A stretch of DNA of 64,000 bases. Origin: Halopseudomonas phragmitis (GTDB lineage: Bacteria; Pseudomonadota; Gammaproteobacteria; Pseudomonadales; Pseudomonadaceae). The position numbers and the translations under genes were made by a program. The notes beneath the pieces are model-generated. The model had not been told where the DNA came from. It did not search any database and worked only from the letters and a program-made list of their open reading frames with translations. The number at the start of each line of letters is the position of its first letter. Position 1 is the stretch's first letter. Shown here piece by piece: positions 55,414 through 62,582 of the stretch. The stretch spans positions 2,255,501 through 2,319,500 of the forward strand of contig NZ_CP020100.1 of assembly GCF_002056295.1 (NCBI RefSeq), in the 5' to 3' direction.

Positions 55414-55749
55414 CTAGAAACGAATCCGCCCGGTAAAGGCATCACGCAGCATGACCCAGTCGCCAATGAAGCTGTACAGTGGGTACTTGAACGTGGCCGG
55501 CTTGTTCTTCTCGAACAGGAAGTGACCAACCCAGGCGAAGCCGTAGCCGGCTACCGGCAAGGCCAGCAACCACCACCAGTTTTGGCTAAGCAGGGCGTAG
55601 GCCAGAATCAGCAGTACCAGACAACTGCCGACATAGTGCAGGCGGCGGCAGGTGTCATTGCTGTGTTCGCTGAGGTAGTAAGGGTAGAACTCGGCAAATG
55701 ACTTGAATACCGGAGTGTCGTTGGCGTTTTGGGACGTGGGTGCTGACAT
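55414..55749 (-). CDS. Mpo1-like/DUF962 membrane protein
   Basis: 111 residues. The family core is clear: SFAEFYPYYLSEHSNDTCRR with LHYVGS, two or more hydrophobic helices (LVLLILAYALL and WWWLLALPVAGYGFAWVGHF), and FEKNKPATFKYPLYSFIGDW. Yeast Mpo1 is an iron-dependent dioxygenase acting on 2-hydroxy fatty acids in the alpha-oxidation of phytosphingosine; the His of LHYVG and GHF are the conserved ligands there. Whether bacterial members share that reaction is unknown. It lies 94 bases upstream of the HD-domain gene in the same direction, so the two may form an operon. Confidence 0.82.
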   Translation of the reverse strand: MSAPTSQNANDTPVFKSFAEFYPYYLSEHSNDTCRRLHYVGSCLVLLILAYALLSQNWWWLLALPVAGYGFAWVGHFLFEKNKPATFKYPLYSFIGDWVMLRDAFTGRIRF

Positions 55750-55840
55750 GGCGGTTTCTCCAGGCTTTTCCCGTCACTATAGTGTAGCTCCCCTGGTGCC
55801 CGGCATGACCTGGGTGGCCAAAGCTGTGGCGTAGACGGTT

Positions 55841-55868
55841 TTTACCCTTGGCCGGTTTGTTCTATGAT
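55841..55868 (+). promoter_or_regulatory. Probable promoter of the AraC-family gene
   Basis: TTTACC (55841-55846), a 16-base spacer and TATGAT (55863-55868). This lies about 67 bases before the ATG at 55935 and predicts a start near 55875. Confidence 0.5.
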
Positions 55869-55934
55869 CGTGCCTTTTACATATTGACCATAACAACAGG
55901 CTTCAGGGGCACGACTCCTGGCTGCGAGAGAGCT

Positions 55935-56981
55935 ATGCCGCATTCTGAACGCACCACATCATCCAGTTGGGCGCTGGCGATTGTCCAGGCGCTGGAGCTG
56001 AGTGGTCTTGATGGCCGAGCGTTGTTTGTCGAGCTGGGCGTTGATCCTGGACTGCTGAACGACCCTGATGCCCGCATTGCCCAGGATCAAATGACCCGGC
56101 TCTGGCAATTGGCGGTCGAGCGCTCGGGGGACCCGGCCATTGGTTTGAACATGGCCCAGGTGATTCGTCCTGCACATTTCAATGTAGTGGGCTTTGCCCT
56201 GATGTCGAGCCGTACCTTAAAGGATGGCTTTGCCCGCATTGTGCGTTATCAGCGGCTGATCGGTGAGGCGGCTGATCTGGCGCTGGAGGTACATCCGGAC
56301 TGTTATCGGCTGGTCATGTCGATTCATGGTGATCGCTTGCCAGCGCCAGCCCAGAGCCATGATGCGGCGATGGCTTATGCCCTGGCTTTCTGCCGCTGGA
56401 TGACCGGCCGTGTGTTGATGCCCCTGGAGGCTCATTTTGCCTATCCGGCGCCAGCCGAGCTGAGCGCCTATCAGGCTTTGTTCGGTTGCCCACTGGTGTT
56501 TGGTGCGCCGAGCTACAGCCTGAGTTTCTCCCGGAGCATGATGGAAGAGCCGTTGGCCACCGGCAATGAAACCCTGGCTCAGTTACACGATCAGTTGGCC
56601 GCCGACTACCTGATGCGGTTCGAACGTGACAGGGTGACTCATCAGGCCCGTCAGGTACTGTGTCGTCTGTTGCCGCAGGGCGAGCCCAAGCGCGAGGCAG
56701 TGGCCAGTGCGCTGCGCATGAGCACCAGAACCTTGCAGCGGCGCCTGCAGGACGAAAACACCAGCTATCAAGCGCTGCTTGATGAAACCCGGCGTGAGTT
56801 GGCGTTGCAGTATCTGGGGCAGCGACAACTGACCTTGCTGGAGATCGCCTATTTGCTCGGTTTTGCCGACCCGAGCAATTTTTTTCGGGCCTTCAAGCGC
56901 TGGTTCGGCATACCTCCCGGGCAGTATCGTGAGCGGCAATTGGCTCGTCGGCCAATGGTGAATAACGAAGAGGATCGATGA
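55935..56981 (+). CDS. AraC-family transcriptional regulator (OruR/ArgR-like architecture)
   Basis: 348 residues from the ATG at 55935 with GAGAGAG upstream. A large N-terminal ligand domain of the arabinose-binding type (about residues 15-205; HFNVVGFALMSSRTLKDGFA) precedes a C-terminal AraC double helix-turn-helix (about 245-335; ALRMSTRTLQRRLQDENTSY and the signature EIAYLLGFADPSNFFRAFKR). This layout is that of OruR, MmsR and similar pseudomonad regulators of small-molecule catabolism. The inducer is unknown. It overlaps the nitroreductase gene by four bases (ATGA), making that enzyme a likely partner or target. Confidence 0.9.
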   Translation: MPHSERTTSSSWALAIVQALELSGLDGRALFVELGVDPGLLNDPDARIAQDQMTRLWQLAVERSGDPAIGLNMAQVIRPAHFNVVGFALMSSRTLKDGFARIVRYQRLIGEAADLALEVHPDCYRLVMSIHGDRLPAPAQSHDAAMAYALAFCRWMTGRVLMPLEAHFAYPAPAELSAYQALFGCPLVFGAPSYSLSFSRSMMEEPLATGNETLAQLHDQLAADYLMRFERDRVTHQARQVLCRLLPQGEPKREAVASALRMSTRTLQRRLQDENTSYQALLDETRRELALQYLGQRQLTLLEIAYLLGFADPSNFFRAFKRWFGIPPGQYRERQLARRPMVNNEEDR

Positions 56982-57538
56982 TGGATGCGCTCAAAGCGCT
57001 GCATGAACGGGTTTCGGTTCCGCGCCTGACGGGCCCAGCCCCGACCCAGGCTCAGCGCGAAGCATTATTCCGGGCGGCCTTGCGGGCGCCGGATCATGCC
57101 TATCTGCGACCTTGGCGTTTTCTGGTGGTGGAGGGCGACGGGCTGGAACGGTTGGGAGAGTTGTTCGGTCGGGCGGCCTTGAGTGACTGCGCCGATATCA
57201 CGACGGAAACTCTGGCCCGCTATCAGGGTTTGCCACTACGGGCACCGATGATGGTGATTGCCATCAGTTGCCATCAGGCGCACCCCAAGGTTCCTGAAAT
57301 CGAACAGGATCTGGCCTGTGGTGTGGCGGTTGGCAATATGCTGCTGGCTGCCCATGCGCTGGGGCTGGGCGCGGTCTGGCGCACCGGCGAGCTGGCTTAT
57401 CACCCGGTGGTGCGTGAGGGGCTGGGCGTGGCCGACAACGAACGGATCATCGCCTTTCTATATTTGGGCCAGCCGCTTGGGGCGCGCAAGGCCCTGCCAG
57501 AGTTGACGGTCGAGGATTATTTCCAGACCTGGGGATAG
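56978..57538 (+). CDS. Nitroreductase-family flavoprotein (YdjA-like)
   Basis: 186 residues, within the size of the small YdjA type. FMN-binding landmarks are visible: the N-terminal RAALRAPDHAYLRPWRFLVV, the central DLACGVAVGNMLLAAHALGL and GAVWRTGELAYHP, and the terminal FLYLGQPLG. YdjA-like enzymes are dimeric NAD(P)H-dependent FMN oxidoreductases with poorly defined natural substrates. The start is the ATGATG overlapping the stop of the AraC-family gene, so the two are coupled. It converges on the histidine kinase gene with three bases between stops. Confidence 0.88.
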   Translation: MMDALKALHERVSVPRLTGPAPTQAQREALFRAALRAPDHAYLRPWRFLVVEGDGLERLGELFGRAALSDCADITTETLARYQGLPLRAPMMVIAISCHQAHPKVPEIEQDLACGVAVGNMLLAAHALGLGAVWRTGELAYHPVVREGLGVADNERIIAFLYLGQPLGARKALPELTVEDYFQTWG

Positions 57539-57541
57539 AGC

Positions 57542-58876
57542 TCAGGAGGCGTAATAGTCCTGGGCTGCCAGCTTCAAGCTAATACGTGCCTTCAGGCCAC
57601 CAAGATCGCTGGCCGCGAAGCTCAGTTGGCCTTGATGGCGCTCCACCGCCCGACGGGCGATCGCCAACCCTAGTCCATGGCCGCTGTCGGTGGCCTGACC
57701 GGGTAGCCGGACAAAGGGTTCGCCAAGCTGACTTAGCCAGTCTTGCGGTACTCCGGGGCCCTGATCGTCGACTTCAATCAGGCAGTTCTGACCCTGGCGT
57801 GACAGGCGGACCCGGATCAGCCCTTGGGTAGGACTGAAGCGCTGGGCGTTGCGCAGCAGATTGTCCAGGGCGCTATAGAGCTGTTCTGGCCAGCCTTGCA
57901 GAGTGGCCTGGGTTCGCCCTTCAAGCACCAGCTCGCAATCTTCGGCGGCAAACTGAGCGTCATCGACCGCACGCGCCACCAGATTGTCGAGCTCGAAGGG
58001 TTGGCGTGGCTGATCCTGGGTATCCAGCCGGCTCAGGGTCAGGATGTCGTCAATCAGTGCATCCAGCCGACTGCATTCGCGGTCAAGCCGAGCCCACAGA
58101 GGGTCGTCCTCGGATAATTGCTGTTTGCTGCCCAGCGCCAGACCAATCCGCAGTCGGGCCAGTGGTGAGCGCAGTTCGTGGGAGATGTCGCGCATCAACT
58201 GTCGCTGGCTGTCCAGCAGGCTCTGTACCCGGTTGCCCATGCTCTCGAACTGCCTGGACAATTCACCGAATTCATCCTGGCGTTGGCCCAGATCCTGAAG
58301 CTTGGCTGCGTCGAAGTTACCCTTGGCCAAGGCTTGGGCAGCCTGGCCGAGTTTGGCCAGTGGTGCGGTCAGGTAACGGCTGAGCAGCAGGCTCAGCAGC
58401 GCTAGTACGGTCATGGCCAGTAGAACATTGGCAATTAGCGCCAGTGGTGTGCGTTGCCAGCGGAACAGCTCGGGACTGGGGACATGCAGGGTCAATTGAT
58501 AGGTGCTGTCGGGTGAATCCCAGACCAGTTGGAACAGGCGTCCGTAACGAGGGGTTTCGCTGCCGGGCTCGCCTCGGGGATCGGCAAATCGCGGGGAGGT
58601 GGGCAAGGTGCCAGGCAGCAGCAGTTGCCCACTGGTGTCATACAGATTGGCCCGTAGTCGGTATTCCCGGCGTTGTTGTTCCAGCCAGCTCTGGGCGGCA
58701 CGTGGGCCGCGCTGTTCGTAATGCTCGACCAACTGTTCGGCGAAGTCCCGTAGCTGTGGATGGAACTGCAGTAGCAGCCAGTCCTGTTGAAGGGTGCGGC
58801 TGACCAGAAAGCCCGATCCACCGACCAGCAGGGTTGCCAGCCAGAGTACCGCAAAGACTTTCCAGAACAGCCGCAT
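57542..58876 (-). CDS. Sensor histidine kinase, CpxA-like
   Basis: 444 residues. Two membrane helices (VFAVLWLATLLVGGSGFLV and ALIANVLLAMTVLALLSLLL) flank a periplasmic domain of about 130 residues. HAMP, HisKA with DISHELRSPLARLRIGL (phosphorylated His), and HATPase with N box DNLLRNAQRFSP, G1 DDQGPGVP and G2 GHGLGLAIARRAV follow. The order and the neighbouring Spy/CpxP-like and OmpR-type genes match the CpxA/PA3206-like system for envelope stress. It is last in a leftward operon, 11 bases after the Spy-like gene. The stimulus is inferred from family, not shown. Confidence 0.9.
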   Translation of the reverse strand: MRLFWKVFAVLWLATLLVGGSGFLVSRTLQQDWLLLQFHPQLRDFAEQLVEHYEQRGPRAAQSWLEQQRREYRLRANLYDTSGQLLLPGTLPTSPRFADPRGEPGSETPRYGRLFQLVWDSPDSTYQLTLHVPSPELFRWQRTPLALIANVLLAMTVLALLSLLLSRYLTAPLAKLGQAAQALAKGNFDAAKLQDLGQRQDEFGELSRQFESMGNRVQSLLDSQRQLMRDISHELRSPLARLRIGLALGSKQQLSEDDPLWARLDRECSRLDALIDDILTLSRLDTQDQPRQPFELDNLVARAVDDAQFAAEDCELVLEGRTQATLQGWPEQLYSALDNLLRNAQRFSPTQGLIRVRLSRQGQNCLIEVDDQGPGVPQDWLSQLGEPFVRLPGQATDSGHGLGLAIARRAVERHQGQLSFAASDLGGLKARISLKLAAQDYYAS

Positions 58877-58887
58877 ATACGTTTACC

Positions 58888-59238
58888 TTAGCTTCTGTGT
58901 TGGTGTTTGCGCGGGCGATCGCCATCCCGATGGGAGCGACGCTCCTGCATACGTTCCTGCCGTTTTTCGCGCAGTTCGGCCATTTTGGCGCGTTGCTCAT
59001 CGGTCAGCACGGCATCGACGCGGCTGATGCTTTCTTCGCGCAGGGCCTTGTGTTTTTCCCGTTGCTCGGCATGAATGCCGTGCAGTTGCTCCTGTTGCTC
59101 TGCTGTTAGTTCCAGAGCTTTGGCCATACGTTCCATATGGCGCTCATGGCGGGGTTCGGCATCTCCCGATGCAGCGAAAGCGACGGTAGCGATACCCGTA
59201 GACAGTGCCAGCAGACCGGCGATCAGGGCTTTCTTCAT
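58888..59238 (-). CDS. Periplasmic Spy/CpxP-like chaperone-type protein
   Basis: 116 residues from the ATG at 59238, preceded by CAGGAG. A signal peptide (KKALIAGLLALSTGIATVAF, cleaved near AFA|AS) is followed by a helical, Glu/Arg/Lys-rich domain with two LTxEQ-type motifs (ALELTAEQQEQLHGI and AVLTDEQRAKMAEL), the mark of Spy/CpxP proteins. These bind unfolded periplasmic proteins or the sensor domain of CpxA. The C-terminal basic His-rich tail (SHRDGDRPRKHQHRS) could bind metal. It lies immediately before the kinase gene; a MITE-like element separates it from the response regulator gene. Confidence 0.86.
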   Translation of the reverse strand: MKKALIAGLLALSTGIATVAFAASGDAEPRHERHMERMAKALELTAEQQEQLHGIHAEQREKHKALREESISRVDAVLTDEQRAKMAELREKRQERMQERRSHRDGDRPRKHQHRS

Positions 59239-59364
59239 AATCTCTACTCCTGGTTCAGGGCTGGCCGGCTTGTCCGGCCATTGACTGCAGAGTGTAGAGA
59301 TCGCCATGTCAAGCAGGGCTATCCTTTGGTAAAGGCAGTGTAAAGCTTAATGAGCCTGTGCAAA

Positions 59365-59435
59365 GGAAACACTGATTAAATCTGTTCCGGCGCCAACCGG
59401 GCTGCCGGGCTTGCGTGCAATTAATCAGTGTTGCC
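59365..59435 (-). mobile_element. MITE-like element, copy E (71-bp internal-deletion form, CAAA duplication)
   Basis: 71 bases with terminal repeats GGAAACACTGATTAA (59365-59379) and TTAATCAGTGTTGCC (59421-59435), flanked by CAAA on both sides (59361-59364 and 59436-59439). The flanking identity demonstrates a 4-bp target duplication. The central 29-bp inverted repeat and its loop are deleted compared with copies B to D, leaving the CGCCAACCGGGC end. It lies between the response regulator stop (8 bases away) and the Spy-like gene. The orientation mark is arbitrary. Confidence 0.88.
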
Positions 59436-59447
59436 CAAAGTATGTCA

Positions 59448-60137
59448 TTAGCTGTAAAGATAGCCGCGACCACGGATCGACTGGATGCGGCTACGGCCGT
59501 CGGGATGGTTGCCCAGTTTGCGCCGCAGGTTGCTCATGTGCATGTCCAGGCTGCGGTCGTAGGGGCCAAGGGGTTTGCCTAACGCTTCGCGTGACAGTGA
59601 CTGGCGGTCGACCAGTTGGCCGTGGTTGTTCAGCAGGCAGCGCAGGATCAGTGCTTCGGTCTGGGTCAGCGGCAGTGGTTGTTCGCCCTGCCAGGCCAAC
59701 AGGCTGTCCGGGTCCAGGCGAATATCGCCGGCTTGCAGTGGTTGGTGTCCTGTGCTGGTGTTTTGGCTGCGGCGCAGCAGCGCGCGTAGTCTGGCGACCA
59801 GCTCGCGGGGGTCGCAGGGTTTGGCCAGGTAGTCATCGGCACCCAGTTCCAGGCCAAGAATCCGATCCACCGGTTCGCCTCGGGCGCTGAGCATAAGTAG
59901 CGGGGTCTGGAATTCCTGGCGCAACGCGCGCAAAACATCCAGACCATTCATACCGGGCATCATGACGTCGAGGATTACCGCCTCGAACGGTTCGGCACGC
60001 AGTGCCTCAAGTCCGCTTTCGCCATCGTGGCGTACGGTCAGGCTGAAGCCTTCAACTGCCAGCCAGTCGCCCAGGAGCTCACAGAGCTCCTGGTCGTCAT
60101 CGATCATCAATATCGGGTGTGAATTCAATTCAGCCAT
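59448..60137 (-). CDS. OmpR/CpxR-family response regulator
   Basis: 229 residues. The receiver domain has the acidic pair in MIDDDQELC, the phosphorylated D57 in VILDVMMPG and the switch residues in LMLSARG and YLAKPCDP. The C-terminal winged helix (about residues 130-229) has LTQTEALILRCLLNNHGQLV and the wing HMSNLRRKLG ... RIQSIRGRGYLY. This is the CpxR/OmpR type. It is followed by the Spy-like gene and kinase, but with a MITE-like insertion in the 209-base gap, so regulator and kinase may now be partly uncoupled. The start overlaps the end of the upstream coiled-coil gene by 13 bases. Confidence 0.93.
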   Translation of the reverse strand: MAELNSHPILMIDDDQELCELLGDWLAVEGFSLTVRHDGESGLEALRAEPFEAVILDVMMPGMNGLDVLRALRQEFQTPLLMLSARGEPVDRILGLELGADDYLAKPCDPRELVARLRALLRRSQNTSTGHQPLQAGDIRLDPDSLLAWQGEQPLPLTQTEALILRCLLNNHGQLVDRQSLSREALGKPLGPYDRSLDMHMSNLRRKLGNHPDGRSRIQSIRGRGYLYS

Positions 60138-60529
60138 TCGCTACGTTTACGGCGGCCACCGATCCTGGCAAGCAGGAAGCCCAGCAGTAAACTGCCGGCG
60201 ACGGTGGCTCCGCCAATAATGAACCATTGTTGACGTTGCTCTTCGAGCCTGGCACGGGCGCCAAGTTCCGCATCCAGTTGCCGAGCACGCAGGTTTTGGT
60301 TTTCTTCACGCAAACGCTGTAGTTCAAGGTTGGAGTCGTTTCCACCGGCCAGTTGTTCTGCCAGTTGCTGACGTTCGGCCTCAACCCGGGCCAGTTCGGC
60401 CTGGAGTACGCCGACATCTTGTGCGTTGGCGCTTGGTGGCGACTCTGGCTGGGTTGCACTCTCGTCAGCTATCGCCTGGATGCAAAGCAGGGCCGTGCCG
60501 CACAGCAGCGCAATCATCAATCGGGGCAT
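60125..60529 (-). CDS. Membrane-anchored coiled-coil protein, hypothetical
   Basis: 134 residues. A signal peptide (about residues 1-21, ending AIADES) precedes a low-complexity stretch, then a coiled coil (about 40-100; LQAELARVEAERQQLAEQLA and LQRLREENQNLRARQLD) and a C-terminal membrane helix (IIGGATVAGSLLLGFLLARI) with a basic tail. The layout resembles the C-terminal half of YgiM-type proteins but without the SH3 domain. It overlaps the response regulator gene by 13 bases and is probably first in that operon, so an envelope role linked to the two-component system is plausible. No function is assigned. Confidence 0.75.
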   Translation of the reverse strand: MPRLMIALLCGTALLCIQAIADESATQPESPPSANAQDVGVLQAELARVEAERQQLAEQLAGGNDSNLELQRLREENQNLRARQLDAELGARARLEEQRQQWFIIGGATVAGSLLLGFLLARIGGRRKRSEWLN

Positions 60530-60540
60530 CGCTGAACTCC

Positions 60541-60843
60541 TCAGGCCGGCAGCACGGGTTTAAAGGGTTTGATAAGTACTTCGGCATAGACTCCGGCGCT
60601 GACATAGGGGTCGGCATCGGCCCAGGCCCGGGCCTGTTCCAGAGACTCGAACTCGGCGACCACCAGGCTGCCGGTGAAACCAGCCGGGCCTGGGTCGTTG
60701 CTGTCGATGGCCGGATGCGGACCGGCCAGTAGCAGGCGCCCGGCGTTTTGCAGAGCTTGCAGGCGAGCCAGGTGATCAGGACGCGCCGCCAGGCGTGCGT
60801 CCAGTGTGTCTGGAGCGTCGCTGGCCATGATGGCGTAGTACAT
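60541..60843 (-). CDS. yciI: YciI-family protein
   Basis: 100 residues, the size of YciI. The core [20 protein letters not shown] with [20 protein letters not shown], then [20 protein letters not shown], contains the conserved His and Asp of the ferredoxin-like fold (RPDHL and DADPY). Its role is unknown; related domains are fused to enzymes or regulators. It is transcribed leftward, 11 bases before the coiled-coil gene, so it may be part of the same transcript. Pseudomonads often keep yciI near yciK/trpS-region genes, and yciO- and yciV-like genes lie just to the right here. Confidence 0.9.
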   Translation of the reverse strand: MYYAIMASDAPDTLDARLAARPDHLARLQALQNAGRLLLAGPHPAIDSNDPGPAGFTGSLVVAEFESLEQARAWADADPYVSAGVYAEVLIKPFKPVLPA

Positions 60844-60982
60844 GAAGCTTCCTTATCTGTGATAGATAGTGAGGTTTTGATAGTAGTTTAGTAGTTGGCG
60901 GGCCTAAGTTATTGCATCGGCTGGGCCTTGTCAGCGTTCAACAGGCATAATAGTGAAAATATTTTGTCGGGCTGGAATAAAC

Positions 60983-61840
60983 GTGATTGCTGATTTGCAC
61001 ATGCACAGTACCGCCTCGGATGGAGTCTTGGCTCCGGCTGAGTTGATGCGCCAGGCGGCCGAGGCAGGTGTCGAGCTGGTCGCTCTGACTGATCACGATA
61101 CGTTGGAGGGGCTGACTGAAGCTCGGGCGGCGGCGTTGGCTGCCGGCATCCGTTGGGTCAGTGGGGTAGAGCTGTCGGCGCAGTGGCAAGGCCACACACT
61201 GCATGTCTTGGGTTATGGCTTTGATCCGGCTGCGCCGGCATTGCTTCAGGCCCTGGAAGAGGTGCGTGCAGGGCGCTGGCAGCGGGCGCAACAAATAGCC
61301 GAGCGGCTGGCGGCCAAGCGCATGCCTGGGGCCCTGGAAGGGGCGCAGGAGGTTCAGTTGGCCATGGGCGCGGATGCCGATGCGCCGCCAGCGCGCCCGC
61401 ACTTTGCCGACTGGCTGGTGCGTGAAGGTCATGTAAGTGACCGGGCCGAGGCTTTTCGTAAGTGGTTGGGAGCTGGCAAGCTGGGCGATATCAAACAGCA
61501 CTGGCCGGCTTTGGGCGAGGTGGTCGGGCAGATTCGTGCCGCCGATGGCATGGCGGTGTTGGCGCACCCCTGGCAGTATGGCTTTACTCGCAGCAAGCTA
61601 CGGCGTCTGCTGCGTGAGTTCGCCTCTGCCGGAGGGCGGGGCATTGAAGTGGTCAATGGCCGACAGCCGCCAGAGCAGGTAGCTTACCTGGGCAAGCTGA
61701 GCAACGAGTTCGGGTTTCTGGCCAGTTGTGGCAGTGACTTTCACCATCCCGGTTCGCCATGGATGGCGTTGGGCGTGATGACTGCCATGCCGTCAGACTG
61801 CGAGCCAGTCTGGGCCGACAGGTTGTTCAACTACACTTGA
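60983..61840 (+). CDS. PHP-domain nuclease/phosphatase (RNase AM, YciV-like)
   Basis: 285 residues from a GTG at 60983 (an earlier in-frame GTG at 60953 is possible). PHP metal motifs are ADLHMHSTASDG, VALTDHDTLEG, VSGVELSAQ, AVLAHPWQY and CGSDFHHPG. E. coli YciV (RNase AM) is a 5'-3' exoribonuclease that matures rRNA 5' ends and also acts on 3',5'-bisphosphate nucleotides. The chosen start puts ADLHMHST near the N-terminus, as in the family, with a GCTGGA site upstream. It is followed closely by a YciO-like gene and trpS, the same order as in many gamma-proteobacteria (yciV-yciO). Confidence 0.9.
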   Translation: MIADLHMHSTASDGVLAPAELMRQAAEAGVELVALTDHDTLEGLTEARAAALAAGIRWVSGVELSAQWQGHTLHVLGYGFDPAAPALLQALEEVRAGRWQRAQQIAERLAAKRMPGALEGAQEVQLAMGADADAPPARPHFADWLVREGHVSDRAEAFRKWLGAGKLGDIKQHWPALGEVVGQIRAADGMAVLAHPWQYGFTRSKLRRLLREFASAGGRGIEVVNGRQPPEQVAYLGKLSNEFGFLASCGSDFHHPGSPWMALGVMTAMPSDCEPVWADRLFNYT

Positions 61841-61864
61841 TGTATGCATGCAACGGATGATGAT

Positions 61865-62500
61865 GTGAGCCAATACTTTCAGATACACCCCGAAAACCCG
61901 CAGGCGCGTCTTATTCGTCAGGCGGTTGAAATCATTCGCCAGGGTGGGGTGATCGCCTATCCCACCGATTCGGCCTACGCGCTGGGTTGTCATCTGGGTG
62001 ATAAGGACGCGCAGGAGCGCATACGCCGATTGCGGCAACTGGACGACAAGCACAACTTCACCCTGGTCTGTCGCGATCTTTCTGAATTGAGCGTTTACGC
62101 CAAGGTCGACAACAGCATCTTTCGCCTGCTAAAGGCCAATACCCCCGGGCCTTACACCTTCATTCTCAATGCCACCACCGAAGTCCCGCGCCGGCTGCTG
62201 CACCCCAAGCGACGGACTATCGGCCTGCGGATTCCCAACCACCAGATCACCCTGGACCTGCTTGAGGCTTTGGGCGAGCCACTGATGAGTGTGACGCTGA
62301 TGCTGCCGGGCGATAGTCTGCCGTTGACCGATCCGCAGATGATTCGTGACCGCCTGGGCAAGCAGCTCGATTTGATCATCGACGGTGGGGCCTGCAATAT
62401 CGAACCGACGACCGTGGTCAGTCTGCTGGATGGTCAGATCGAGGTTCAACGGCTTGGACTGGGTGACCCCGAGCCGTTTGGCGCAAGCCGTGAACACTGA
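61865..62500 (+). CDS. yciO: Sua5/YciO-family protein
   Basis: 211 residues from the GTG at 61865, whose product begins SQYFQIHPENPQARLIRQAV, matching the E. coli YciO N-terminus; the ATG at 61844 would add seven residues without a ribosome site. The Sua5 fold features are VIAYPTDSAYALGC, KHNFTLVCRDL, PGPYTFILNAT and RTIGLRIPNH. The family makes or hydrolyses threonylcarbamoyl-AMP for tRNA t6A; YciO itself cannot fully replace TsaC. It lies 24 bases after the PHP gene and is probably co-transcribed. Confidence 0.9.
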   Translation: MSQYFQIHPENPQARLIRQAVEIIRQGGVIAYPTDSAYALGCHLGDKDAQERIRRLRQLDDKHNFTLVCRDLSELSVYAKVDNSIFRLLKANTPGPYTFILNATTEVPRRLLHPKRRTIGLRIPNHQITLDLLEALGEPLMSVTLMLPGDSLPLTDPQMIRDRLGKQLDLIIDGGACNIEPTTVVSLLDGQIEVQRLGLGDPEPFGASREH

Positions 62501-62515
62501 TTGGGCCTGACGCCG

Positions 62516-62543
62516 CTGACGTCTGGCCCAATCCGGGTATAAT
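62516..62543 (+). promoter_or_regulatory. Probable sigma-70 promoter of trpS
   Basis: A perfect TATAAT (62538-62543) preceded at 16 bases by CTGACG (62516-62521). It lies 16 bases after the yciO stop and 40 bases before the trpS start, followed by an AGGAGA ribosome site. Confidence 0.65.
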
Positions 62544-62582
62544 CGCGCCACAACATACTGATGAGACCTTCAGGAGATACCT

